This document shows positions 39,149-53,280 of a stretch of 64,000 nt of DNA, piece after piece. Source of the DNA: Enterobacter ludwigii (lineage in GTDB: Bacteria; Pseudomonadota; Gammaproteobacteria; Enterobacterales; Enterobacteriaceae); assembly GCA_023023105.1 (NCBI GenBank), contig CP083824.1, positions 868,001-932,000 on the forward strand, in the 5' to 3' direction. The notes under the pieces are model-generated. The model searched no databases, had not been told where the DNA came from, and saw only the letters and a list, made by a program, of their open reading frames with translations. The translations under genes were made by a program, and so were the position numbers. Numbering within the stretch: position 1 is the stretch's first letter; each line of letters starts with the position of its first letter.

Positions 39149-39567
39149 TCGTCTTATCCCGAAACGTCAACATTCCTGACAATGAGCTGGAGATCACCGC
39201 CATTCGTGCTCAGGGGGCAGGGGGGCAGCACGTCAATAAGGCTTCTACGGCTATCCACTTGCGTTTTGACATTCGGGCCTCAAGCCTGCCAGAGTATTAT
39301 AAAGAAAGCCTGCTTGCTGCCAGCCATCACCTGATCACCAGCGATGGCGTGATGGTGATCAAAGCTCAGGAATACCGCAGCCAGGAGCTCAACCGGGAAG
39401 CGGCCATCGCCAGGCTAGTGGCGGTAATCAAAGAATTAACCGCGGTACAAAAGAGCCGTCGGGCAACACGGCCCACTCGCGCATCGAAAGAGCGTCGGCT
39501 GTCGTCGAAGGCCCAAAAATCCACAGTGAAAGCACTACGCGGTAAAGTTCGTCGCCCGACAGAGTGA
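39145..39567 (+). CDS. arfB: alternative ribosome-rescue factor ArfB
   Basis: Peptidyl-tRNA hydrolase that frees ribosomes stalled on non-stop mRNA when tmRNA and ArfA fail. It has 140 residues. The GGQ motif is at 26-28 ([10 protein letters not shown]), and the basic C-terminal tail ([16 protein letters not shown], then [16 protein letters not shown]) enters the empty mRNA channel. The start was set at MIVLSRNV, overlapping yaeQ by 4 bp; an in-frame ATG five codons upstream inside yaeQ is less likely. Confidence 0.95.
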   Translation: MIVLSRNVNIPDNELEITAIRAQGAGGQHVNKASTAIHLRFDIRASSLPEYYKESLLAASHHLITSDGVMVIKAQEYRSQELNREAAIARLVAVIKELTAVQKSRRATRPTRASKERRLSSKAQKSTVKALRGKVRRPTE

Positions 39568-39601
39568 CGAAAGGGAACACAATTTTCAGAAGGAATTCAT
39601 T

Positions 39602-40300
39602 GTGAAAAAAGCATTATTATCAGCGCTGGCAGTGAGTACGCTGTTTGCGCTTTTCGGGTGTAACAACCGTTCTGAAACGCAGGTTTTGCAGCCCGCGCAG
39701 AATGAAGAGTTAAAGCCCATGCAGCAGAGCTGGCGCGGCGTATTGCCTTGCGCAGACTGTGAGGGTATTGAAACGTCTCTGTTCCTGCAAAAAGACGGTA
39801 CCTGGGTCATGAATCAGAGGTATCAGGGCGCTAAAGAACCGTCTTCTTTTGCGACTTACGGGACATGGGCGCGTACGGCTGAGAAGTTGGTCCTGACGGA
39901 TACCACAGGTGAGAAAACCTATTTCCGCGCTAAAGGCGAGGGGATGGAGATGCTCGACCGCGAAGGTAATCCGATTGAGTCCCAGTTCAATTACACGCTG
40001 GCACCGGTAAAGGCGGCCCTGCCTGCCACGCCGATGGCAATGCGGGGCATGTATTTCTATATGGCTGATGCGGCGATCTTTACCGACTGTGCAACCGGCA
40101 GGAAAGTCAGCGTGGCGAACAACGCACAGCTTGAGCGTGATTACGCTGTTGCGCGCGGAAATGACAGTAAGCCGGTATTGCTGACGGTCGACGGTCACTT
40201 TACGCTGGAGCCAAACCCGGATAGCGGAGAGATGGTGAAAACGCTGGTGGCAGATAAAGACGCGAAGTTTGTCGCGGGTAAAGACTGCAACAGCAAGTAA
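39602..40300 (+). CDS. nlpE: envelope stress lipoprotein NlpE
   Basis: Outer-membrane lipoprotein that activates the Cpx system on surface contact or lipoprotein-sorting failure, also linked to copper tolerance. It has 232 residues (E. coli 236). It starts with GTG. The lipobox ends LFALFG|C20. The N-domain CxxC is C50-C53 in LPCADCEG, and the C-terminal domain contains the paired cysteines in TDCATG and KDCNSK that form the redox-sensing disulfide. It follows arfB by 34 bp. E. coli yaeF, normally next, is absent. Confidence 0.96.
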   Translation: MKKALLSALAVSTLFALFGCNNRSETQVLQPAQNEELKPMQQSWRGVLPCADCEGIETSLFLQKDGTWVMNQRYQGAKEPSSFATYGTWARTAEKLVLTDTTGEKTYFRAKGEGMEMLDREGNPIESQFNYTLAPVKAALPATPMAMRGMYFYMADAAIFTDCATGRKVSVANNAQLERDYAVARGNDSKPVLLTVDGHFTLEPNPDSGEMVKTLVADKDAKFVAGKDCNSK

Positions 40301-40317
40301 GCCGACATAGCCCCATT

Positions 40318-40346
40318 AAAAAACCCCGCCGGAGCGGGGTTTTTTG
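40318..40346. terminator. bidirectional terminator between nlpE and proS
   Basis: Stem aaaaccccgc / gcggggtttt with a short loop, A-run before and T-run after, between the convergent genes nlpE and proS, only 50 bp apart. Confidence 0.88.
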
Positions 40347-40350
40347 TTTC

Positions 40351-42069
40351 TTAACCTTTAATGGCTTTCACCAGGTAATCAAGAATGTCGCCGGTCTTGA
40401 TCATCTGTTTCTCGCCGTTACGACGGTATTTGTATTCAATTTCGTCGCTGTCGAGGTTACGGTCGCCGATGACGATGGTATGTGGGATACCGATCAGTTC
40501 CATATCAGCAAACATCACACCTGGACGCTCTTTACGGTCATCCATCAGCACTTCGATACCCTGAGCGCGCAGCTCAGCGTACAGCTTCTCAGCCAGTTCC
40601 TGCACGCGGTAAGACTTGTGCATGTTCATTGGCAGAATCGTGACCTGGAACGGTGCGATGTTGTCCGGCCAGACGATACCACGCTCGTCATAGTTCTGCT
40701 CAATCGCTGCGGCCACAACACGTGTTACCCCAATACCGTAGCAACCCATGGTCAGGATCTGGTTACGACCATCTTCGCCCTGAACGGCAGCGTTCATCGC
40801 ACGAGAGTATTTATCACCCAACTGGAAGATGTGACCGACTTCGATGCCGCGTTTGATCATCAGCGTACCCTGTCCGTCCGGGCTTGGGTCGCCAGCAACG
40901 ACGTTACGGATGTCAGCCACTTCAGGTGTCGCCACATCGCGATCCCAGTTGATGCCGAAGTAATGTTTACCGTCGATGTTGGCACCTGCAGAGAAGTCGC
41001 TCATTGCCGCTACCGTACGGTCAATAACAACAGGCACAGGCATGTTTACCGGACCCAGAGAGCCTGGACCAGCATTGACCACAGCGCGGATTTCAGCTTC
41101 CGTCGCGAACGTCAGCGGGCTGGCAACCTGCGGCAGCTTCTCTGCTTTCACTTCGTTAAGCTCATGATCGCCACGTACCAGCAGGGCAACCAGCGGATAA
41201 GCGCTGCCTTCGGTGGATTTCACCAGCAGCGTTTTAACGGTTTTTTCGACAGGCAGGTTGAACTGCTCAACCAGCTCGGCAATGGTTTTTGCATTTGGCG
41301 TATCAACCAGCGTCATCTCTTGTGTTGCAGCTGCACGTGGCTCTTTTGGTGCCAGCGCTTCTGCAAATTCGATGTTTGCCGCGTAATCTGAGGAGTCAGA
41401 GAAGACCACATCGTCTTCACCGCTCTGCGCCAGTACCTGGAACTCATGGGATGCGCTACCACCGATGGAGCCGGTATCAGCCTGCACAGCACGGAAATCC
41501 AGACCCATGCGGGAGAAGATTTTGCTGTATGCCTCGTACATTTTGTCGTAGGTCTCTTGCAGGGATTCCTGAGAGGTATGGAAAGAGTAAGCATCTTTCA
41601 TCAGGAATTCGCGAGAGCGCATGACGCCGAAACGTGGGCGAACTTCGTCACGGAATTTGGTCTGGATCTGGAAGAAGTTCAGCGGCAGCTGTTTGTAAGA
41701 GCTCAGCTCATTACGAATCAGGTCGGTAATGACTTCTTCATGCGTTGGGCCGAGGACAAACGGACGATCGCCTCGATCGGCAATTCGCAGCAGTTCCGGA
41801 CCGTACTGCTCCCAGCGACCACTCTCCTGCCACAGCTCAGAGGGCTGAACAACCGGCATTAACACCTCGATAGCACCGGCGTTGTTCATCTCTTCACGCA
41901 CGATGTTTTCGACTTTTTTCAGGACGCGCACGCCGGTCGGCAGCCAGGTGTATAACCCGGAGGCCAGCTTGCGGATCATCCCGGCGCGCAGCATCAGCTG
42001 ATGGCTGATCACTTCGGCGTCGGCAGGCGTCTCCTTCAGAGTGGAGAGCAGATATTGGCTAGTACGCAT
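40351..42069 (-). CDS. proS: prolyl-tRNA synthetase
   Basis: Class II synthetase that charges tRNA-Pro. It has 572 residues as in E. coli. Motif 2 ([16 protein letters not shown]) lies near 130-145. The YbaK-type editing insertion (about 224-407), which removes mis-charged alanine, and the C-terminal anticodon-binding domain (about 470-572) follow. It starts [20 protein letters not shown]. It lies 112 bp from trmO. Confidence 0.98.
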   Translation of the reverse strand: MRTSQYLLSTLKETPADAEVISHQLMLRAGMIRKLASGLYTWLPTGVRVLKKVENIVREEMNNAGAIEVLMPVVQPSELWQESGRWEQYGPELLRIADRGDRPFVLGPTHEEVITDLIRNELSSYKQLPLNFFQIQTKFRDEVRPRFGVMRSREFLMKDAYSFHTSQESLQETYDKMYEAYSKIFSRMGLDFRAVQADTGSIGGSASHEFQVLAQSGEDDVVFSDSSDYAANIEFAEALAPKEPRAAATQEMTLVDTPNAKTIAELVEQFNLPVEKTVKTLLVKSTEGSAYPLVALLVRGDHELNEVKAEKLPQVASPLTFATEAEIRAVVNAGPGSLGPVNMPVPVVIDRTVAAMSDFSAGANIDGKHYFGINWDRDVATPEVADIRNVVAGDPSPDGQGTLMIKRGIEVGHIFQLGDKYSRAMNAAVQGEDGRNQILTMGCYGIGVTRVVAAAIEQNYDERGIVWPDNIAPFQVTILPMNMHKSYRVQELAEKLYAELRAQGIEVLMDDRKERPGVMFADMELIGIPHTIVIGDRNLDSDEIEYKYRRNGEKQMIKTGDILDYLVKAIKG

Positions 42070-42181
42070 GTTGTTACGGTTCCGTTTCGACTAGTGAGAC
42101 AGGCTGAAAGGTCAACCTGACACAAAAAAAGTGGTTTAGTTTACCAGTGTGGCAAAGATGCCAAAAGAGAGGAGATTAAAA

Positions 42182-42889
42182 TTACCTGGGTTCCAGGGCA
42201 AACACTTCAAAACCTGCCTGTGTGACGCGCCAGCGAACGTTAAAATCCAGCAGCCAGACAGCGTAGGTTTTCCCGGCTTCCTCTTCTTTGCGATAAGCGG
42301 GACGGGGGTCCTGCGCCAGAACTTCGGTGATGAAATTCTGCAAACGAGGATAGTGTTTCTCCAGTTGACTCAGCTGAGTTGCTATCTCAGGCGTAAAATA
42401 TACAGGCATGTCCGCCTGGGGGGCATCCTGAGCATAACTTGCGCGCGCGTCCGGGAGAGCTTCGGCGAAAGGCAAATAGGGTTTGATGTCGATAACCGGT
42501 GTGCCATCCACAAGATCAAGACTGCCTAACTCGAGTATCACCTGATCCTTCTGGCAACGTATACCCTTCAGTTCGACCAGCGACATTCCAACCGGGTTTG
42601 GACGGAAGGTCGAACGCGTCGCAAACACCCCCATTCTCGCATTTCCACCAAGCCGGGGTGGGCGTACGGTTGGACGCCAGCCACCTTCCATCGTCTGGTG
42701 AAACACAAATACCACCCATAAATGGCTGAAAGCGTCGAGTCCGCGTACCGCATCGGCCTGATTGTAAGGTGCAATCAGGTGAAGTTCACCGCTTCCGCTG
42801 GTGACAAGACCGGGCTGGCGAGGTACGGCGAACTTCTCTTTATAGGGCGAGCGGATAACGCCTATTTGCTCGAACTGAAATGCACTCAT
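42182..42889 (-). CDS. trmO: tRNA (N6-threonylcarbamoyladenosine37-N6)-methyltransferase TrmO
   Basis: SAM-dependent methyltransferase that turns t6A37 into m6t6A37 on tRNA-Thr (also called TsaA or YaeB). It has 235 residues with the start at MSAFQFEQIGVIRSPYKEKF. The family motifs PRLGGNARMGVFATRSTFRP and DLVDGTPVIDIKPYLPF are visible. An in-frame upstream ATG would add 11 residues lying inside rcsF and was rejected. It overlaps the rcsF stop by 4 bp. Confidence 0.95.
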   Translation of the reverse strand: MSAFQFEQIGVIRSPYKEKFAVPRQPGLVTSGSGELHLIAPYNQADAVRGLDAFSHLWVVFVFHQTMEGGWRPTVRPPRLGGNARMGVFATRSTFRPNPVGMSLVELKGIRCQKDQVILELGSLDLVDGTPVIDIKPYLPFAEALPDARASYAQDAPQADMPVYFTPEIATQLSQLEKHYPRLQNFITEVLAQDPRPAYRKEEEAGKTYAVWLLDFNVRWRVTQAGFEVFALEPR

Positions 42890-43290
42890 TTCGCCGTAAT
42901 ATTCAGCGCAGAACCGATGCATACTGCCTGACGGTAGCAGCCCGGTGTACCGCTGGTCACTTCGCAGCTGTGCAGCAGAACAGCGTTAGCTTTCATTTTT
43001 GCGGCATTGATCTGCATGCGTTTACGCGCTGTCGGGATATTCGGTGGAGAGTCCTGGTTGGTCGCCTGGCAGGACTCACCGCTCACTTCACCCAGTTCAC
43101 GGAACGGTTTACCGACGAGCTCATCAGCCTTAGTGATAATGCGAACCGGTGCAGGACGAACCACTTTCGGTTTCGCAGGCTCTGTTTTTGGCGGGGTTGC
43201 CGTGCTTTGAACAGGTTCAACGGGAGATCTGCTTAGCATAGAACAGCCGCTCAACATGAGTGCTAAAAGACAGATCGGTAAAGCACGCAT
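42886..43290 (-). CDS. rcsF: outer membrane lipoprotein RcsF
   Basis: Sensor that signals outer-membrane and peptidoglycan damage to the Rcs phosphorelay via IgaA and is threaded through BamA and porins. It has 134 residues. The lipobox ends LMLSG|C16. A Pro/Lys-rich linker (about 23-50) follows. All four structural cysteines (C74, C109, C118, C124), which form two non-consecutive disulfides, are present. It is translationally coupled to trmO by a 4-bp overlap. Confidence 0.96.
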   Translation of the reverse strand: MRALPICLLALMLSGCSMLSRSPVEPVQSTATPPKTEPAKPKVVRPAPVRIITKADELVGKPFRELGEVSGESCQATNQDSPPNIPTARKRMQINAAKMKANAVLLHSCEVTSGTPGCYRQAVCIGSALNITAK

Positions 43291-43351
43291 AATAGTTCCT
43301 CAATGGATAATCAAAACGTCAGATATTGAATCAGTTGACTGCACAAATGAC

Positions 43352-43373
43352 AAGACGGGCATAAGCCCGTCCT
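43352..43373 (-). terminator. metNIQ operon hairpin
   Basis: Stem gacgggc / gcccgtc between the metQ stop and rcsF, read on the minus strand. The following T-run is poor, so it may be a weak terminator. Confidence 0.5.
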
Positions 43374-43396
43374 GATGATATTACACTGAGGTGAGA

Positions 43397-44212
43397 TTAC
43401 CAGCCTTTAACAGCGCCACCGTTAAACACTTTGTTCGCTTCCTGGTAAACTTCATCAGACTGATAGGCCTGAACGAACTTCTTCACGTTTTCCGCGTCTT
43501 TATTGTCTTCGCGAGTCACGATCAGGTTAACGTACGGGGAGTCTTTATCTTCAACGAAGATACCGTCTTTGGCTGGCGTCAGGCCAATCTGGCTGGCGTA
43601 AGTGGTGTTGATAACGGCCAGGGCAATCTGCGCATCGTCAAGAGAACGTGGCAGCTGTGGTGCTTCCAGCTCAACAATTTTCAGATTTTTCGGGTTTTCA
43701 GTGACATCCAGAACGGTTGGCAGCAGGCCAACACCGTCTTTCAGTTTGATCAGACCCACTTTCTGCAACAGCAGGAGAGAGCGTCCAAGGTTGGTTGGGT
43801 CGTTAGGCACGGCAACCTGAGAACCTGGCTGCAGTTCGTCCAAAGATTTAATTTTCTTGGAGTAACCCGCAATTGGGTAAACGAAGGTGTTACCCACACC
43901 AACCAGTTTATAGCCACGATCTTTGATCTGCTGATCCAGGTACGGTTTATGCTGGAAGGCGTTAGCATCGATATCGCCTTTGCTCAGCGCTTCGTTCGGC
44001 AGAACGTAATCGTTGAAGGTGACCAGTTCAACGTCCAGACCATATTTCTCTTTTGCGACTTTCTGAGCGACTTCAGCAACCTGTTGTTCTGCACCCACGA
44101 TAACGCCCACTTTAATGTGGTTTGGATCTTTTTCGTCCTGACCGCAACCCACCAGTGCCAGAGAGCCGATTAGCGCGCCTACTGCTGCAAAGGTCTTTAA
44201 TTTAAACGCCAT
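43397..44212 (-). CDS. metQ: methionine-binding lipoprotein MetQ
   Basis: Substrate-binding lipoprotein of the MetNIQ importer for L- and D-methionine. It has 271 residues. The lipobox ends LALVG|C23. The NLPA-family core shows GVIVGAEQQVAEVAQKVA and the VELVTFNDYVLPNEAL segment. It lies 40 bp after metI and is the last gene of the operon. Confidence 0.97.
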   Translation of the reverse strand: MAFKLKTFAAVGALIGSLALVGCGQDEKDPNHIKVGVIVGAEQQVAEVAQKVAKEKYGLDVELVTFNDYVLPNEALSKGDIDANAFQHKPYLDQQIKDRGYKLVGVGNTFVYPIAGYSKKIKSLDELQPGSQVAVPNDPTNLGRSLLLLQKVGLIKLKDGVGLLPTVLDVTENPKNLKIVELEAPQLPRSLDDAQIALAVINTTYASQIGLTPAKDGIFVEDKDSPYVNLIVTREDNKDAENVKKFVQAYQSDEVYQEANKVFNGGAVKGW

Positions 44213-44252
44213 GTTTTATCCTTAACTCGTAGAGTTTGTGTTGTGTGTAACG

Positions 44253-44906
44253 TTATTTGTGCGTAACAGCCCGGACGATGCGATCGCCAGAGAACTGGAT
44301 TAAGTAAACCAACACAACCAGCAATACCAGAACGGTATTCATCACGGTAGCGTTATATCCAATATAGCCGTACTGGTAACCAATTTGGCCTAAACCGCCA
44401 GCGCCAACTGCACCCCCCATCGCGGAATAACCCACCAGGGTGATAAGCGTAATGGTAGCCGCGTTGACCAGCCCTGGCAGTGCTTCCGGCAGCAGCACCT
44501 TGCGTACGATCTGCATCGGTGTGGCACCCATTGCGCGGGAGGCTTCAATCAAACCTGTCGGGATTTCCAGCAGGGCGTTTTCAACCATACGTGCGATAAA
44601 CGGCGCAGCGCCGACAGTCAGGGGAACGATGGCAGCCTGCAGACCGATAGAGGTACCGACAATCACGCGGGTGAATGGAATCATCCATACCAGCAGAATA
44701 ATGAACGGGATAGAACGGAAGATATTCACCAGCGCAGAGAGCGTGCGGTATAGTTTCGCGTTCTCAATGATTTGCCCCGGACGTGTCACATACAGCAGCA
44801 CGCCGACCGGGAGACCAATCACAAACCCAAAGAAGCCAGATACAAAGGTCATTGCCAGCGTTTCCCAAACGCCGCGAACCAGCAGCCACATCATCGGCTC
44901 AGACAT
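44253..44906 (-). CDS. metI: methionine ABC transporter permease MetI
   Basis: Inner-membrane permease with about five helices, 217 residues. The coupling-helix (EAA-type) segment [18 protein letters not shown] lies near 130-150 and contacts MetN. Its start overlaps the metN 3' end by 8 bp. Confidence 0.97.
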   Translation of the reverse strand: MSEPMMWLLVRGVWETLAMTFVSGFFGFVIGLPVGVLLYVTRPGQIIENAKLYRTLSALVNIFRSIPFIILLVWMIPFTRVIVGTSIGLQAAIVPLTVGAAPFIARMVENALLEIPTGLIEASRAMGATPMQIVRKVLLPEALPGLVNAATITLITLVGYSAMGGAVGAGGLGQIGYQYGYIGYNATVMNTVLVLLVVLVYLIQFSGDRIVRAVTHK

Positions 44907-45930
44907 AACCCAGTACCTCTACTTTTACGTGGTGTTCTTGCAGCCAGGCAATCGCGGCCTGGGTTTCTTCTTGTGTGCCGTGCATTTCTGTCAGCATGAT
45001 GCCGAACTTCACGCCACCGGCGTAATCCATCTGCGCGCTGATGATGTTGTTGTTCACGTTAAAGCGACGCGCGGTTTCGGAAAGCAGGGGAGCATCGACA
45101 GATTGGCCCGTGAACTCCATGCGCAGCATCGGGACGCTGTCTGCAGTGGGTTCAGTTTTCAAACGCTCCAGATAATCTTCCGGGATATCCAAATGCAGCG
45201 TGGACTGAATGAACTGCTGTGCCAGCGGTGTCTTCGGATGAGAGAACACTTCACTTACCGTATCCTGCTCAATCAGTTCGCCGTTGCTGATCACTGCGAC
45301 GCAGTCACAGATGCGTTTCACCACGTCCATTTCATGCGTAATAAGGAGAATTGTCAGGCCCAGACGACGGTTAATGTCTTTCAGCAGTTCCAGAATTGAA
45401 CGTGTAGTGGCGGGATCCAATGCGCTGGTGGCTTCATCACACAGCAGTACTTTTGGATTACTGGCCAGCGCGCGGGCAATGGCCACACGCTGTTTTTGCC
45501 CACCGGACAGATTGGCCGGGTAGCTATCATGTTTGTCTCCCAGACCCACGAGGTCGAGCAGTTCGATGACGCGACGCTTCACTTCTTCTTTTGGCGTGTT
45601 ATCCAGCTCAAGCGGCAGGGCGACGTTGCCGAAAACGGTGCGGGAGGCCAGCAGGTTAAAGTGCTGGAAGATCATTCCAATCTGACGACGCGCTTTGGTG
45701 AGTTCTTTCTCTGAGAGGGCGGTAAGTTCCTGGCCGCCAACTTCTACGCTGCCCTGGGTTGGGCGCTCAAGCAGGTTAACACAACGAATCAGCGTGCTTT
45801 TACCTGCACCCGATGCGCCAATGACGCCATAAATTTGACCAGCAGGGACATGCAGGCTGACGTTGTTCAGCGCCTGAATGGTTCGGTTCCCCTGCTGGAA
45901 CACTTTGGTGATATTGGAAAGTTTAATCAT
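44899..45930 (-). CDS. metN: methionine ABC transporter ATP-binding protein MetN
   Basis: ATPase of the MetNIQ importer, 343 residues. Walker A is GASGAGKS (38-45), the signature LSGGQKQR lies near 140, and Walker [12 protein letters not shown] follows. The C-terminal NIL/ACT-like domain (about 265-343) binds methionine and shuts the transporter when internal methionine is high. It is the first gene of the operon, downstream of MetJ boxes. Confidence 0.97.
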   Translation of the reverse strand: MIKLSNITKVFQQGNRTIQALNNVSLHVPAGQIYGVIGASGAGKSTLIRCVNLLERPTQGSVEVGGQELTALSEKELTKARRQIGMIFQHFNLLASRTVFGNVALPLELDNTPKEEVKRRVIELLDLVGLGDKHDSYPANLSGGQKQRVAIARALASNPKVLLCDEATSALDPATTRSILELLKDINRRLGLTILLITHEMDVVKRICDCVAVISNGELIEQDTVSEVFSHPKTPLAQQFIQSTLHLDIPEDYLERLKTEPTADSVPMLRMEFTGQSVDAPLLSETARRFNVNNNIISAQMDYAGGVKFGIMLTEMHGTQEETQAAIAWLQEHHVKVEVLGYV

Positions 45931-46006
45931 TAGATTATTTTTATCGTATGTAAGTTAGCCGTGGCATTTTCTTCTGCCATATACGGGTGATGACCGTAAA
46001 CAAAAC

Positions 46007-46030
46007 GGATGTTAAGGCATCCAGACGTCT
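46007..46030 (-). promoter_or_regulatory. MetJ operator (met boxes) of metNIQ
   Basis: Three adjacent 8-bp units: GGATGTTA (46007-46014), AGGCATCC (46015-46022) and the perfect consensus AGACGTCT (46023-46030). They lie about 77-100 bp upstream of the metN start. MetJ with SAM binds tandem met boxes cooperatively and represses metNIQ in E. coli. The first two units match 4/8 and 5/8 of the consensus. Confidence 0.85.
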
Positions 46031-46118
46031 AAATCAATCCAACTCTGTACGATGAGCACTTTATTGCGCTGCGATTCATGAGATACTAGCCGGACATGCC
46101 TTTTTCAGGAGCAAACCG

Positions 46119-46685
46119 GTGGCAAAATCAGTACCCGCAATTTTTCTCGATCGTGATGGCACTATTAATGTGGATCACGGTTATGTCCATGAGATTGATG
46201 AGTTCGAGTTTATCGAAGGCGTAATAGATGCAATGCGTCAGCTGAAAGAGATGGGCTATGCATTGGTGGTTGTCACCAACCAGTCTGGTATTGCTCGCGG
46301 TAAATTTACCGAAGCGCAGTTCGAAACGCTGACAGAATGGATGGACTGGTCGCTGGCCGATCGCGGTGTTGATCTCGACGGTATCTATTATTGTCCGCAT
46401 CATCCGCAAGGAACAGTCGAAGAGTATCGCCAGACCTGCGACTGCCGTAAGCCTCATCCAGGCATGTTTATCTCTGCGCAGGAATTTTTGCACATTGATA
46501 TGGCTGCTTCTTATATGGTGGGCGATAAACTTGAAGACATGCAGGCGGCAACCGCAGCTGGCGTAGGCACCAAAATATTAGTACGCACCGGTAAGCCAGT
46601 GACGCCAGAAGCAGAGAATGCAGCGGATTGGGTGATTAATAGTCTGGCTGAACTGCCAAAAGAGATCAAAAAGCACCAAAAATAA
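46119..46685 (+). CDS. gmhB: D-glycero-beta-D-manno-heptose-1,7-bisphosphate 7-phosphatase
   Basis: HAD-family phosphatase in ADP-heptose synthesis for the LPS inner core. It has 188 residues (E. coli 191). The nucleophile and acid D11 and D13 lie in FLDRDGTIN; the zinc-binding cysteine/histidine cluster is YYCPHHP...CDCRKPH near 92-111; the later HAD motif is MVGDKLEDM near 134. It is divergent from metN and ends just upstream of the rRNA promoters. Confidence 0.97.
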   Translation: MAKSVPAIFLDRDGTINVDHGYVHEIDEFEFIEGVIDAMRQLKEMGYALVVVTNQSGIARGKFTEAQFETLTEWMDWSLADRGVDLDGIYYCPHHPQGTVEEYRQTCDCRKPHPGMFISAQEFLHIDMAASYMVGDKLEDMQAATAAGVGTKILVRTGKPVTPEAENAADWVINSLAELPKEIKKHQK

Positions 46686-46734
46686 CCTTTTTGGTGAAAA
46701 GGTGAGCGGTTGAAATAAAAATGCATTTTTCCGC

Positions 46735-46762
46735 TTGTCATTCCTCGGCGGCCCCCTATAAT
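46735..46762 (+). promoter_or_regulatory. rRNA operon promoter P1
   Basis: TTGTCA (46735-46740) and TATAAT (46757-46762) are 16 bp apart, followed by a GCGCCTCC discriminator typical of stringently controlled stable-RNA promoters. The region just upstream is A/T-rich (aaataaaaatgcattttt) and fits an UP element. It overlaps the end region of gmhB by position only. Confidence 0.9.
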
Positions 46763-46843
46763 GCGCCTCCATCGACACGGCGGATGTGAATCACTTCACA
46801 AACAACCCGGTCGGTTGAAGAGAAAAAATCCTGAAATAACGGG

Positions 46844-46871
46844 TTGACTCTGAAAGAGGAAAGCGTAATAT
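46844..46871 (+). promoter_or_regulatory. rRNA operon promoter P2
   Basis: TTGACT (46844-46849) and TAATAT (46866-46871) are 16 bp apart with a CGCC discriminator, about 109 bp after P1, the usual P1-P2 spacing of enterobacterial rrn operons. Confidence 0.88.
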
Positions 46872-47074
46872 ACGCCACCTCGCAACGGTGAGCTGAAAGC
46901 CACGTTGCACTGCTCTTTAACAATTTATCAGACAATCTGTGTGGGCACTCAAAGTGACATGGATTCTTAACGTCCTCGGACGATAAATGAATACCAAGTC
47001 TCAACGAGTGAACACGTAATTCATTACGAAGTTCTTTTCTTTAGAAATAAAGAAACATTGAGCATCAAACTTTT
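46872..47074 (+). other. 16S leader with boxA and RNase III stem
   Basis: The leader holds boxA (TGCTCTTTAACAATTTA at about 46911-46927), where the Nus antitermination complex assembles. The stretch 46928-46948 pairs with 48637-48657 after the 16S gene (gtgc-tcacacagattgtctga), forming the long RNase III processing stem around 16S rRNA. No gene is present between gmhB and 16S. Confidence 0.85.
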
Positions 47075-48614
<1,540 letters not shown>

Positions 48615-48683
48615 CCTTAAAGAACCTGCCTTTGTAGTGCTCACACAGATTGTCTGATGAAAAACAGCAGTAAAAATCTCTGC

Positions 48684-48760
<77 letters not shown>

Positions 48761-48802
48761 AACTCCTTTTAAAGGATGAGCGGTACAGAGATTGCAAACG
48801 AT

Positions 48803-48878
48803 GGGGCTATAGCTCAGCTGGGAGAGCGCCTGCTTTGCACGCAGGAGGTCTGCGGTTCGATCCCGCATAGCTCCACCA
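48803..48878 (+). tRNA. alaV: tRNA-Ala (TGC)
   Basis: 76 nt with encoded CCA. The anticodon loop is ttTGCac; the T-loop is ggttcgatccc. It is 42 bp after tRNA-Ile in the same spacer. Confidence 0.98.
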
Positions 48879-48939
48879 TCCTTTACTGCGAACCCAAGAA
48901 AACTTCAGAGTGAACCTGAAAAGGTGCACTGCGAAGTTT

Positions 48940-48954
48940 TGCTCTTTAAAAATC
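48940..48954 (+). promoter_or_regulatory. spacer boxA before 23S
   Basis: TGCTCTTTAAAAATC matches the antitermination boxA found in 16S-23S spacers, about 105 bp before the 23S gene. The rest of the spacer up to 49058 includes the left half of the 23S processing stem (ttcgggttgtgaggttaag), which pairs with the sequence around 51954-51980. Confidence 0.8.
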
Positions 48955-49058
48955 TGGATCAAGCTGAAAATTGAAACGACACACATGTTATGTGTGTTCG
49001 AGTCTCTCAAATTTTCGCAAGTCGATGATGAATCGAAAGAAACATCTTCGGGTTGTGA

Positions 49059-51964
<2,906 letters not shown>

Positions 51965-52032
51965 ACAACGCCGAAGCTGTTTCGGCGAAGAGAGACAGAA
52001 GATTTTCAGCTTTGATACAGATTAACAGAATT

Positions 52033-52152
52033 TGCCTGGCGGCTTTAGCGCGGTGGTCCCACCTGACCCCATGCCGAACTCAGAAGTGAAACGCCGTAGC
52101 GCCGATGGTAGTGTGGGGTCTCCCCATGTGAGAGTAGGGAACTGCCAGGCAT
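52033..52152 (+). rRNA. rrfH: 5S ribosomal RNA
   Basis: 120 nt, from tgcctggcgg to ccaggcat. It differs from E. coli in helix I/II-proximal bases (ggctttagcg for ggccgtagcg), a position that varies among enterobacteria. It is 68 bp after 23S. Confidence 0.98.
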
Positions 52153-52205
52153 CAAATTAAGTAGTAAGCCGGTGCATAAATCCGGTGGTTACAGTAGTCT
52201 TCGGT

Positions 52206-52282
52206 GGAGCGGTAGTTCAGTCGGTTAGAATACCTGCCTGTCACGCAGGGGGTCGCGGGTTCGAGTCCCGTCCGTTCCGCCA
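52206..52282 (+). tRNA. aspU: tRNA-Asp (GTC), distal tRNA of the rRNA operon
   Basis: 77 nt with encoded CCA, anticodon loop ctGTCac. It is the last gene of the rRNA operon, before the terminator. The sequence is identical to the tRNA-Asp at 61640-61716. Confidence 0.98.
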
Positions 52283-52288
52283 CTTATT

Positions 52289-52322
52289 AAAAGCCCTGAG
52301 TTAACGCTCAGGGCTTTTTTCT
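52289..52322 (+). terminator. rRNA operon terminator
   Basis: Perfect 10-bp stem aagccctgag / ctcagggctt with a TTAACG loop, followed by T6, just after tRNA-Asp. Confidence 0.92.
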
Positions 52323-52445
52323 TATCTGTCGTATAATTATTGCTTAATTAGCAAAAATCCTCTGCTTTTTACGCTCTTTTTCTGAACAACGACAATAGCG
52401 ATAATCTTCCTCAGTTAACGAAAACTATGATTAACGAGGAATTAC

Positions 52446-53249
52446 ATGATTATCCCTGCATTTGGTCTCGGCACTTTCCGCCTGAAAGACGACGTTGTTA
52501 TCGCATCTGTAAAAACTGCTCTTGAACTTGGCTATCGTGCCGTCGATACGGCACAAATTTATGAAAATGAAGCTGCTGTTGGTCAGGCTATCGAAGAGAG
52601 TGGTGTACCGCGTAACGAACTGTTTATCACCACGAAAATCTGGATTGAAAACCTCAGCAAAGACAAGCTAATCCCCAGCCTGAAAGAGAGTCTGAAAAAA
52701 CTGCGTACTGATTACGTCGATCTGACTCTAATCCACTGGCCTTCACCGAATGATGCTGTTTCAGTGGAAGAATTCATGCAGGCATTGCTGGAGGCGAAAA
52801 AACAGGGCTTAACCCGTGAAATTGGTATTTCTAACTTCACTATTCCGCTGATGGAAAAAGCAATTGCGGCCGTTGGTGCAGAAAATATTGCGACTAACCA
52901 GATTGAACTGTCACCTTACCTGCAAAACCGCAAAGTTGTTGACTGGGCAAAACAGCATGGCATTCATATTACGTCTTATATGACGCTGGCTTATGGCAAA
53001 GCATTGAAAGATGAAGTGATTGCACGCATCGCAGCAAAACATAATGTGACTGCAGCTCAGGTCATCCTGGCGTGGGCAATGGGTGAAGGTTATGCCGTGA
53101 TCCCATCTTCAACTAAACGTGAAAACCTGGCCAGCAACCTGTTAGCACAGGATCTCCAGCTCGACGACGAAGACAAAAAGGCGATCGCCGCACTGGATTG
53201 CAACGATCGCCAGGTCAGCCCGGAAGGGTTAGCCCCTCACTGGGATTAA
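52446..53249 (+). CDS. dkgB: 2,5-diketo-D-gluconate reductase B / methylglyoxal reductase
   Basis: NADPH-dependent aldo-keto reductase acting on 2,5-diketogluconate, methylglyoxal and other carbonyls. It has 267 residues as in E. coli. The catalytic tetrad is D34, Y39, K64 and H97, in [15 protein letters not shown] and LIHWPSP. The C-terminal [14 protein letters not shown] is the NADPH-binding signature. It starts 124 bp after the rRNA terminator. Confidence 0.96.
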   Translation: MIIPAFGLGTFRLKDDVVIASVKTALELGYRAVDTAQIYENEAAVGQAIEESGVPRNELFITTKIWIENLSKDKLIPSLKESLKKLRTDYVDLTLIHWPSPNDAVSVEEFMQALLEAKKQGLTREIGISNFTIPLMEKAIAAVGAENIATNQIELSPYLQNRKVVDWAKQHGIHITSYMTLAYGKALKDEVIARIAAKHNVTAAQVILAWAMGEGYAVIPSSTKRENLASNLLAQDLQLDDEDKKAIAALDCNDRQVSPEGLAPHWD

Positions 53250-53280
53250 GTTTGACCCCACCCTTTGTATCCTGAAACCC

